This document shows, piece by piece, positions 1 through 6,674 of a stretch of DNA of 8,568 bases. The DNA comes from Clostridium_AD sp051278035 (GTDB taxonomy: Bacteria > Bacillota > Clostridia > Clostridiales > Clostridiaceae). The stretch's first letter is position 1. Every line of letters begins with the position of its first letter. The notes below the pieces were generated by a model. That model was given only the letters and a program-made list of their open reading frames with translations, searched no databases and was not told where the DNA came from. Position numbers and translations under genes: made by a program. The stretch spans positions 1-8,568 of the forward strand of contig NZ_JBNMNU010000178.1 of assembly GCF_051278035.1 (NCBI RefSeq). The letters run 5' to 3'.

Positions 1-2025
1 AGATGCTGCAAACTTATGCCTTACTTTCCGTTCTTCTTCACTTAGTCTGTTGTATATAAGATTTTTAAGTCCTTTATTAGAAAAATCAAATACAAAACCC
101 ATATCCTCAATTTTTTTACTTAATATCCCTTTAGTGCATAATTCATGAATGTTGAGTTCTGTTTTGTTTTTGGTTTTAATAAAAAACTTATTAATAACTT
201 TTAATGACACAGCAGTATTAAATATTGCTATAACATTTAATACTTCATTACTGTCCTCATTAATTTCTTTTATTTGATTTGATAATGCTTGTTCCATAGT
301 AGATGCAATTGGCATATCGTCGTAATTAAAAGGAGTAGACCATTTACCATTATTTTCATTTATAGAAAGTATCTTTTTTGCAACTGCATCTTTTAAGGTT
401 TCCTTTATAAATAGAGGATTACCGTATGTTTTTTTATAAACACTTTCTCCAAATTTACTAGGAACCTTAGGCATACTGAGTATTTGTTGAATCATAATAG
501 CAGTTTCCTCATTATTCAAACTTTTTAGGTATAGATTTAGGTTTGCGGGATTATTATTTAATAATCTCTGAAGCTTATTATTTACAGCACAGTTCCCTTC
601 ACTAATTGATAATATCATCATTATATTTTGCTCATTATAGTTTTTAACATTTATATATTCTAAAAGTTCCATTGAAAATTCATCTAAACAATGAGCATTA
701 TCAATAATGAAAATGGTGGGTTTATTAACAATAGCATCTTTAATAAAGCTATATATCCTACTAATCAGCCTATATTTCTCTTTTTTAACTGTTAAAAATT
801 CTGAAGCCACAACATTACTTCCAAGGCCAAGTTCCGGAATGAATTTTATTAATTCACTTTGATATCTTTTCACTATTTCCTCATCACAACTAGCTACTAT
901 TTTCTTCAGTATATGTTTAACTGCCTTACTGCCATTACTTTTGCAATTTTCTAAGGCAAAGCTAGAATACACATTTGCTTTTTTCATATTTAGTAAATAC
1001 TTAATTTCTTTGAGGATTCTGGTTTTGCCAATTCCTTGTTCCCCTTGAACGAAAATAATTCTGTTTGATGGTTTACCTTGAACTAAATTCTCATAATCAT
1101 TCATTATTTTAGTAATTTCTTCATTTCTGCCTACTATTTTAGCGTCAAAATTTAATTTCTCAATTTCATCAGTTATAAACGCCCTATAGTTCATATCAAA
1201 ATATAGATTAATGTCTACCACAAGTTCATTTATAGTATTATAACGATTTGCTAAATTTGACATCGTCATTTTCACAATAATTTTCACTAATTTTTTATAA
1301 AAGTTTACTATCAATGCATTTTCGTTATAGCCGCTTTTTACTTTTTCTTCCAAATAGTCTATGCAATCATCAATACAATAACTTTTATAAATATCAATTT
1401 TACATAAAAAAAGTAAAAATACTCCCATTGAGTATATATCCGATGCAATAGTTGTTTTATTATCCAGGATATTCTCCGGCGCCTTAAAATTGAGTTCCTC
1501 TACCTTGGTCATATCATATTCTTGTTTTTCAATTTCTATTGTTGCTAAATCCTTAATAACAACGTTGTATTTATCGTCTTTATAAAAAATAAATATGTTA
1601 TTAGTATTTATTTGGCCATAAATGAAGCCTCTAATATGTAAATAATTTACTACCATACATAATTGAGCAAATATATCCAAAATCTCGTTTTCCTTTAAAT
1701 TAGCTATTAATTGCTTTAATTCCAGATTATCTTTAATGTATTCATTAGTATAAAAGTAATCATCATTATCAACCTTTTGATTATCAATAGTATGGACCAA
1801 TCCAAAATCAAATACCTTACATATATTAGCATGATTTATATTTTCTAATGTTTTAAACTCAGCTACATAAAAATCTATTAACTTCTGTGGTGCAAATTCA
1901 GAATTAATAATATTAAGTTCTACTTCATGATATTTGTTTATAATATCAGAAACAAGATAGGAAGACTTTATCCTATCTTGACTTAATTTTGAAATTATTC
2001 TATATCTATTGTTAATCAAATTCAT
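1..2025 (-). CDS. Pseudokinase-STAND/AAA ATPase signalling protein (C-terminus beyond window)
   Basis: The reading frame is open for 675 codons from the ATG at 2025-2023 to the window edge, so only the N-terminal part is visible. Residues 1-280 follow the protein kinase fold in order: a beta3-like stretch (VELN, 35-38), an alphaC Glu (E56), LHIRGFIYGQINTNN (129-143), KDLA (158-161), APE (182-184) and DIYSMG (196-201). The catalytic residues are gone: the VAIK Lys is N38, HRD is Y136-G137-Q138, the following Lys is N140, the Gly loop has no glycines and DFG is D-L-A. Residues 297-600 form an ATPase of the AAA_16/STAND kind: VGR (298-300), Walker A GEQGIGKT (328-335), Walker B IFIIDNAH (438-445) and GNPLFI (535-540). 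Known relatives of this plan (PknK, HstK) continue into helical repeats and an output domain such as HTH, histidine kinase or GGDEF; which one occurs here cannot be seen. The start is supported by AAGGAAGTG (2042-2034), 8 bases upstream. Inference: a cytoplasmic signal sensor or scaffold. Confidence 0.85.
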   Translation of the reverse strand, partial: MNLINNRYRIISKLSQDRIKSSYLVSDIINKYHEVELNIINSEFAPQKLIDFYVAEFKTLENINHANICKVFDFGLVHTIDNQKVDNDDYFYTNEYIKDNLELKQLIANLKENEILDIFAQLCMVVNYLHIRGFIYGQINTNNIFIFYKDDKYNVVIKDLATIEIEKQEYDMTKVEELNFKAPENILDNKTTIASDIYSMGVFLLFLCKIDIYKSYCIDDCIDYLEEKVKSGYNENALIVNFYKKLVKIIVKMTMSNLANRYNTINELVVDINLYFDMNYRAFITDEIEKLNFDAKIVGRNEEITKIMNDYENLVQGKPSNRIIFVQGEQGIGKTRILKEIKYLLNMKKANVYSSFALENCKSNGSKAVKHILKKIVASCDEEIVKRYQSELIKFIPELGLGSNVVASEFLTVKKEKYRLISRIYSFIKDAIVNKPTIFIIDNAHCLDEFSMELLEYINVKNYNEQNIMMILSISEGNCAVNNKLQRLLNNNPANLNLYLKSLNNEETAIMIQQILSMPKVPSKFGESVYKKTYGNPLFIKETLKDAVAKKILSINENNGKWSTPFNYDDMPIASTMEQALSNQIKEINEDSNEVLNVIAIFNTAVSLKVINKFFIKTKNKTELNIHELCTKGILSKKIEDMGFVFDFSNKGLKNLIYNRLSEEERKVRHKFAAS

Positions 2026-2067
2026 TACTCAAGCACTTCCTTAACTGTATACGCACTAATTATTTAC

Positions 2068-2096
2068 ATTATAACATATCTCTTGAAAGTACTGAA
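2068..2096 (-). promoter_or_regulatory. Putative extended -10 promoter of the pseudokinase-ATPase gene
   Basis: Read on the minus strand, a perfect TATAAT (2073-2068) is preceded by TGT (2076-2074), giving the extended -10 element TGnTATAAT. A 17-base spacer leads back to TTCAGT (2096-2091), a weak -35 matching TTGACA at three positions, which an extended -10 can tolerate. Transcription would begin near 2061, leaving a leader of about 35 bases before the ATG at 2025. The -35 lies directly after the terminator of the protease gene, so the kinase-like gene appears to have its own promoter. Confidence 0.55.
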
Positions 2097-2099
2097 GTG

Positions 2100-2143
2100 A
2101 AAAAGCATAAAAAAGCACTATAATTGTCTGGTTTTCTATGCTT
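2100..2143 (-). terminator. Rho-independent terminator of the M16C protease gene
   Basis: The arms 2143-2132 and 2114-2103 pair over 12 positions in the minus-strand RNA, with one G-U pair (2136 with 2110) and a 17-base loop. The RNA then runs through U residues at 2104-2100. The hairpin begins 10 bases after the TAG stop of the protease gene. The matching plus-strand RNA would have an A-C mismatch and no T-tract, so it acts leftward. The long loop and AT-rich stem make it only moderately stable. Confidence 0.6.
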
Positions 2144-2153
2144 ACATTCCTGC

Positions 2154-5100
2154 CTATTTCTGTTTATAGCTCTTAATAGGAACTACAATTCTATGGAAAA
2201 GCCCCTTGTTTTCATTCACTTTGGTTTCACCACCAACCACACAATAAAAATTTTGCTTTATTACGTTTTCTATTAACCTAGCATAGTTTCTTATATCTTC
2301 TGCAGTAGTAGATAACACTTCATTACGCTCTTTTTGAATGTCTTTGTGCGTTATGCCTTTAAAATACATATTGTCTCCTATTACTCCTTTAAGTTGTGGA
2401 GATGTTAATGAATCCATATTTCCTATAGTACCAATTATATAATTAGCCATTTCTTTTTCATCTGCTTCAAAGTTTTCTAAGAAATTTACTGTCTCATCGA
2501 AAGTATTCAATGTTTCTTTTAAATTGGGATCACGATATGAGTAGAATAATACTTCTTCATTTGTAAAACTCATCGCTCCCCCATAGGCACCTCCTTTTAT
2601 TCTAAGCTTTTGCCATAAATAATCACTATTTAAAATGTTTTCAAGAACCCTCATACTTCCATTATAGATATACCCTGCGTTTTTAAAACTCCCAGCCTTA
2701 ACCACATATTGTACTTGAGATGGAATAACAAAAGCCTCATTTTTCTTTGTAAAATCAAATTTATATTCCTGCGCCTTAAACTCTTCACTTTTAATTTTCT
2801 CTCCAAGGCTCTTAAGACTAGAAGTAAATTCAGGATAATATTTTTCCTCACCAGTGTAACTTACCACCAATTTCTCTTTGTTAAATACAATATCACTAAC
2901 ATGGTTTAATTTTTCTACTATTTCATCAAATTTAGTATCAAAGTTATCATCTAAATCACAAATAAAGTTATAGTATGGCAAATAATCTAGGCTACTATAT
3001 TTACCATTATCTGATAAATATGATAACACTTGCTTCATGGCAAGAATATTTCCTCCATTTGCAAACATCGATTCATAATTCAATCTTGACGTTTTAATCA
3101 ATTCCTTAATACGATTCTTATCAGTAAACAAGCTATGATTTATTATTTCTTCCAATATATCCATAGCATTTGGTAATGTACTATTAAGAGTATTTACTGA
3201 AATTTTCATTTTTGGATAGTACTTATCACTATTAGTATTTTTTTTGAATGCTGTTGAATTAAAACTAATCCCTCCGGTATCCTTCATTATTTTGTTTGAT
3301 AACTGCATATGGTCATATTTTTCCGTATTAATATTTCCAAGTATATTAGACAAAAATTTCAAGTATAATAACTCATTTTGAGGTACTTTTGAACTATCAA
3401 AATACAAATTACAGTAAGTAATTCCATCAGTAAACATAGGATGATACAACACTTTTATATCTCCTTCTAATTTTTCTTTTGTTGGAATTTGTTCCGGTTT
3501 TTTATCCAGATCTGCTAGTGTTAATGTTGGTATTTTTGATATATTTTCTTTTGAATCTGATGTATCTTGCCACTTTTTTAAGTTTTCTGTTCCTTTTATA
3601 ATTTTACTTAATTCAACTTCTGATAAGGTATCCTTAAATGCTGCTAGTTTCAATTTTGATACTTCTTCCTTTCTTTCATTTAAACCATTAGAAGGTTTTA
3701 ATATAACTAATGAATTGTTTTTGTTGTCTAATAAGTATTTTTGAATCATTTTTTCAAAATAGCCACTGGATAGTTCTGATTTTATTTTGTTAAGTGTAGG
3801 AGTTATCTCTAGATATTCTGTAGGGCTCATGTCATAATTCCAAGAATTCATAGCAGCGGACATATAATTCATACCTCTATTCGCATCTGAATGTTCAGTC
3901 CGCAAACTAAATTCAATTGAAGTAAATACTGAATTTACAAGTTCCTCATCGAATCCTTCTTTCACTATTTTTTTTAGAACATTAGTAATGACATTTTCAA
4001 ATTTCTTTTTTTCTGACTCATTTGAATTTGTGATAACTATACTAAAGGTTGGCTGTACCATCGATGAATTGAAATTCGCATAAGCATTTGCTCCAATATG
4101 GCTGTTCCCTAACGCTTTTCTTAAAGGGGACGCTTTAGTATTTAATAGAATTGATTCTAAAATCTGAAAAGCTAAAACGCTTTCTACATCTATTGCATTA
4201 TTAATTAAATAGTTAGAAGATAAGTAAGTCATGTTTTTCGTAGTCGCGCCTTTCGCTACTGGATAAAATGCTGTTTTTTCATCCTTTGTGTTCCTTGCAG
4301 TCTGCAATTTAATTACACTGTCCACACTGCTTTTTTTAAGTTTACTCAAATAATTATCGTTCATAAACTTCAAGGTATTTTCAATATCTATTTTTCCATA
4401 TAAATAGATAGAACTATTTGATGGAACATAATACTTTTTATAGGTCTGTATGAACTTTTTGTATGTTAGGTCTGTAATATTATCTGGATTTCCACCGGAT
4501 TCATAAGCATATGAATTATCTTTAAAAAGTGACTTATTAATAGTGTTTCTTAGTATTGTTTGAGGTGAAGAATAATTGCCTTTCATTTCATTATATACTA
4601 TTCCATTATATTTTAGCTCACCCGTTTCTTTATCAACTTCATAGTGCCAACCTTCTTGCTGAAGTATTCTAGGATCTTTAGATATATTAGGGTAGAAAAC
4701 TGCATCTAAATACACACTCATTAGATTACGAAAATCTTTTTCGTTTTTACTAGCTACCGGGTACATTGTAAAATCCGGACCTGTAAATGCATTTATAAAT
4801 GTACTTAATGATTGCTTAGTCATAATTAAAAATGGGTCTTTAACCGGATACAGCTTTGAACCACAAAGCACTGAATGTTCAATAATATGATTAACTCCTG
4901 TATTATCATTTACTGGTGTACGGAAATTTATGGAGAAAACCTTGTTTTCATCCTCATTTTGTAAATAAATAAGTTTAGCTCCGCTTTTAGCATGTTTAAA
5001 TATCATTGCTGTAGATTGTATATCCTGGATCCATTTCTTAGATTCCAGCTTAAATCCGGATATGTTTTCCCCCTCATTAATATCTTTTGCATCTCTTTTG

Positions 5101-5222
5101 ACATCAGAAATATTGCATAATTGAAGCTCTGCGCCTTGTGTAACTTGTGAACCAATAATTAAGCTATTAACAAGTATTCCAATTGCAAGTATTATTGACG
5201 TTATTTTAGTAAACTTCTTCAT
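2154..5222 (-). CDS. Secreted M16C (PreP/HypA-type) zinc metalloprotease
   Basis: This 1022-residue protein is a full-length M16C peptidase, the family of mitochondrial PreP/Cym1 and clostridial HypA, whose two halves form a clam-like chamber that degrades peptides. The inverted zinc motif HIIEH is at 112-116 (ligands H112 and H116, catalytic base E115). The third ligand is E212 in VYNEMKG, 100 residues after H112, the same spacing as H77-E177 in PreP. In the C-terminal half, LRIKGGAYGG (873-882) supplies the substrate-binding Arg/Tyr pair (R874, Y880), also spaced as in PreP. The N-terminus has a Lys-rich start, a hydrophobic stretch (about 9-24) and a plausible signal peptidase site near 29-31, so I infer export by Sec; most bacterial M16C proteins I recall lack a signal peptide. 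No lipobox, cell-wall repeat or LPxTG anchor is seen. A GGGGG ribosome site (5233-5229) lies 6 bases before the ATG. No convincing promoter was found upstream, although the preceding terminator implies one. Substrates cannot be deduced. Confidence 0.93.
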   Translation of the reverse strand: MKKFTKITSIILAIGILVNSLIIGSQVTQGAELQLCNISDVKRDAKDINEGENISGFKLESKKWIQDIQSTAMIFKHAKSGAKLIYLQNEDENKVFSINFRTPVNDNTGVNHIIEHSVLCGSKLYPVKDPFLIMTKQSLSTFINAFTGPDFTMYPVASKNEKDFRNLMSVYLDAVFYPNISKDPRILQQEGWHYEVDKETGELKYNGIVYNEMKGNYSSPQTILRNTINKSLFKDNSYAYESGGNPDNITDLTYKKFIQTYKKYYVPSNSSIYLYGKIDIENTLKFMNDNYLSKLKKSSVDSVIKLQTARNTKDEKTAFYPVAKGATTKNMTYLSSNYLINNAIDVESVLAFQILESILLNTKASPLRKALGNSHIGANAYANFNSSMVQPTFSIVITNSNESEKKKFENVITNVLKKIVKEGFDEELVNSVFTSIEFSLRTEHSDANRGMNYMSAAMNSWNYDMSPTEYLEITPTLNKIKSELSSGYFEKMIQKYLLDNKNNSLVILKPSNGLNERKEEVSKLKLAAFKDTLSEVELSKIIKGTENLKKWQDTSDSKENISKIPTLTLADLDKKPEQIPTKEKLEGDIKVLYHPMFTDGITYCNLYFDSSKVPQNELLYLKFLSNILGNINTEKYDHMQLSNKIMKDTGGISFNSTAFKKNTNSDKYYPKMKISVNTLNSTLPNAMDILEEIINHSLFTDKNRIKELIKTSRLNYESMFANGGNILAMKQVLSYLSDNGKYSSLDYLPYYNFICDLDDNFDTKFDEIVEKLNHVSDIVFNKEKLVVSYTGEEKYYPEFTSSLKSLGEKIKSEEFKAQEYKFDFTKKNEAFVIPSQVQYVVKAGSFKNAGYIYNGSMRVLENILNSDYLWQKLRIKGGAYGGAMSFTNEEVLFYSYRDPNLKETLNTFDETVNFLENFEADEKEMANYIIGTIGNMDSLTSPQLKGVIGDNMYFKGITHKDIQKERNEVLSTTAEDIRNYARLIENVIKQNFYCVVGGETKVNENKGLFHRIVVPIKSYKQK

Positions 5223-5375
5223 TTTATTCCCCCGATCAAGTTTGTTTTTTTTTATTACACATTAATTTTCTTCTTATAAATAGTATGTTTTATTTTTAAT
5301 ATTCCATACATTAATCTTGACGATAATTTTTTATGAATTAGCTAAAGTTTTCTATTCATTAAATCTTTAAATTAC
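5223..5375. other. AT-rich gap upstream of the protease gene
   Basis: Between the hydrolase terminator and the protease ATG there are 153 bases with no open frame worth calling. On the minus strand I see only weak -10-like patches, for example AATATT near 5302-5297, and none has a good -35 at 16-18 bases. A promoter for the protease gene must lie here if the terminator at 5376-5413 works, but I cannot place it. The GGGGG ribosome site at 5229-5233 is the only clear signal. Confidence 0.5.
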
Positions 5376-5413
5376 AAAAAATCCAGCAGAATAATTATTC
5401 TACTGGATTTTTT
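5376..5413 (-). terminator. Strong hairpin terminator of the cell-wall hydrolase gene
   Basis: The sequence is almost a perfect palindrome centred between 5394 and 5395: AAAAAATCCAG pairs with CTGGATTTTTT and AGAAT with ATTCT around an AATT loop. The only imperfect pair, 5387 with 5402, is a G-U wobble in minus-strand RNA but a C-A mismatch in plus-strand RNA. This favours leftward use, after the TAA at 5439. Both strands end in six Ts, so it could act in either direction, but no rightward gene ends here. Confidence 0.85.
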
Positions 5414-5438
5414 CACACCTTTATTATTTAAGTTTTTT

Positions 5439-6380
5439 TTAAGCAAATTGTTCATTTAGCATACTGAGCATATCTTGCTTTTCTTTCGTAAACCTATTAT
5501 ATACACTTTGTTTTACTTGTGCAGAACTACTTTTGAAATAGATGTTAACTTTTTGACGTTCGTTATATAAATCCTTTATGATATTACCATCGCTATTATT
5601 TAAGTTTATTTTTGAGAATAGGGATGAAGTTCCTCCTACACCATGTTGAACTACCGTAGAGAATAAGCTTTCTTTTAAAGCATCACTCTTTTGACTTATA
5701 TCAAACCCATATTTAAATTTTAAATCTTGTGCTGCACTATCATAATAATCTTTTTTTATACTATCATGCTGCAGCTTAAGAAATTCTTCTTTATTCGATG
5801 TGGCAATGCCTGTCCATTCAGAGTCAAAGTTTACACCAAATTTGTTATCATCTTTAGCTTTTGCCCCTGATAATTTTTCATAAAGCTCATTATTATTTCC
5901 TTTAAGTGAGTTTATAAAAGAATCCAAGGATCCTGTTTTAGATGAAAATTGCCACGCTCCATAAGACTTTCCACCATAATCTCCTGGCGTATTACCTATA
6001 GTTCCTGGATTAACATTAGATTCATATTTAGAAGCTGCAAACCCTAACGTACCTTCTTTATTCTCTACACTCTGGTTAGAATCATCAAATACTCCCCTCG
6101 ATGCACCTCTCATACTTGAATTAAAGTTACTTATAGCCCCCAGTGAATCGTCTAAACTAAAGGAACCTTGTTTTGATAAAGCCTCAGACATAAGTTCTGC
6201 CATCATTGAATTACCTGAACTATCCATCCTCTGCATAAGTATTGTTTGAAACGCAGCCTCCTGCATCTCTTTTTCACTTTGAAGATTCGCTGTACCTGTA
6301 TCGGAGACCGAGTTGTTGTTTTTTATTTCAGTTGTGTATTGCTTTAACATTGTATTAATCATATTTGAAGATGCAGCCAT
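5439..6380 (-). CDS. Lysozyme-superfamily cell-wall hydrolase candidate without a signal peptide
   Basis: The start at 6380 (MAASSNMIN...) gives 313 residues. It is preferred over an in-frame ATG at 6419 because GGGTGAT (6391-6385) lies 4 bases before it and because the predicted SigD start site falls after 6419. Residues about 35-70 contain EMQEAAFQTILMQRM and a Met/Ser-rich stretch, resembling the helical N-termini of FlgJ and of signal-less clostridial or bacillar lytic transglycosylases. Residues about 109-265 look like a lysozyme-fold glycan hydrolase: KYES (118-121, candidate catalytic E120) and then SYGAWQF (139-145), echoing the ES...GxxQ pattern of SLT domains, followed by QHDSIKKDYYD (204-214) and VQHGVGG (244-250). 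The order KYES, PGDYGGKSYG, QHD..K..YYD, QHG is one I remember from modules at the C-termini of VgrG-related and phage-tail proteins; no search was possible. The role inferred is cutting peptidoglycan glycan strands during motility or wall turnover. Alternatives are a degenerate phage-tail lysin or a non-enzymatic binder. The export route is unknown. Confidence 0.72.
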   Translation of the reverse strand: MAASSNMINTMLKQYTTEIKNNNSVSDTGTANLQSEKEMQEAAFQTILMQRMDSSGNSMMAELMSEALSKQGSFSLDDSLGAISNFNSSMRGASRGVFDDSNQSVENKEGTLGFAASKYESNVNPGTIGNTPGDYGGKSYGAWQFSSKTGSLDSFINSLKGNNNELYEKLSGAKAKDDNKFGVNFDSEWTGIATSNKEEFLKLQHDSIKKDYYDSAAQDLKFKYGFDISQKSDALKESLFSTVVQHGVGGTSSLFSKINLNNSDGNIIKDLYNERQKVNIYFKSSSAQVKQSVYNRFTKEKQDMLSMLNEQFA

Positions 6381-6384
6381 AATT

Positions 6385-6391
6385 ATCACCC
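6385..6391 (-). promoter_or_regulatory. Ribosome binding site fixing the hydrolase start at 6380
   Basis: The minus strand reads GGGTGAT just before AATT and the ATG at 6380. It matches the GGTGAT end of the Shine-Dalgarno consensus at a workable distance. The ATG at 6419 has only GGAAAT about 13 bases upstream. This site therefore decides the start and removes 13 residues (MYRSKIYIKRVII) from the longest frame. Confidence 0.65.
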
Positions 6392-6422
6392 GTTTTATAT
6401 AAATTTTTGATCTATACATTTA

Positions 6423-6449
6423 TTATCGCATATTTCCACTAAAACTTTA
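6423..6449 (-). promoter_or_regulatory. Putative SigD/FliA-type promoter of the hydrolase gene
   Basis: On the minus strand TAAA (6449-6446) is followed by exactly 15 bases and then TGCGATAA (6430-6423). The Bacillus SigD consensus is TAAA-N15-GCCGATAA, so 10 of 12 positions agree, including the diagnostic CGATAA. Transcription would start near 6416, giving a leader of about 36 bases to the ATG at 6380. SigD drives flagellar late genes and autolysins in Firmicutes, which suits a wall hydrolase. Chance matches to TAAA are common in AT-rich DNA; the GC-containing -10 carries most of the weight. Confidence 0.6.
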
Positions 6450-6577
6450 TGTGTTTTATTTATATATCTTACCATTTAAATTACCACATATCAATCTTTA
6501 CATAAGTAACTAAAAATAACTAAATAATTATAAACTGTGATTACAACACATATGTATGCATGCTATGTTATTATATA

Positions 6578-6597
6578 GATATATGGTATCATATATC
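6578..6597. repeat. 20-base inverted repeat in the divergent intergenic region
   Basis: GATATATG (6578-6585) and CATATATC (6590-6597) are perfect inverted copies around the 4-base spacer GTAT. The repeat lies about 80 bases before the ClC start and about 130 bases upstream of the SigD-like promoter on the other strand. The size and symmetry fit a dimeric repressor site, but most of it is alternating AT, so a chance origin in this composition is possible. It has no T-tract on either side and is unlikely to be a terminator. No firm promoter for the ClC gene is visible; TATAAA at 6632-6637 with TTATTA at 6608-6613 (18-base spacer) is the least bad candidate. Confidence 0.35.
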
Positions 6598-6662
6598 ATA
6601 TATAAAGTTATTAATTACATGCATTGAAATATATAAAAAATACAAATATTTGTTATACTAAT

Positions 6663-6667
6663 GGAGG
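6663..6667 (+). promoter_or_regulatory. Ribosome binding site fixing the ClC start at 6675
   Basis: GGAGG lies 7 bases before the ATG at 6675. The longest frame begins at a TTG at 6624 with no purine-rich stretch in front, and its first 17 codons would encode the ribosome site itself (Asn-Gly-Gly-Ile). The ATG is therefore the real start. Confidence 0.88.
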
Positions 6668-6674
6668 CATAGAA

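Noticed and set aside
2651..2909. Two overlapping 66-codon open frames, one on each strand, inside the protease gene
   Set aside because: They lie in other frames of a well-supported M16C gene, have no ribosome site, and encode low-complexity Leu/Phe/Lys-rich peptides with no recognisable motif.
5376..5413. The palindrome as a mobile-element end or regulator site
   Set aside because: Flanking A and T runs, its position just after a stop codon and the strand-specific G-U pair fit a terminator far better.
6381..6419. Upstream in-frame ATG at 6419 as start of the hydrolase
   Set aside because: It has a poor ribosome site and lies ahead of the predicted SigD transcription start; the ATG at 6380 has GGGTGAT in place.
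6654..6659. TATACT as a -10 box for the ClC gene
   Set aside because: Transcription would start at about 6666, inside the ribosome binding site; TTGAAA at 6624-6629 is 24 bases away, too far to serve as its -35.
6624..6674. TTG at 6624 as start of the ClC gene
   Set aside because: No ribosome site precedes it, and the extra 17 codons run through the GGAGG that serves the ATG at 6675.
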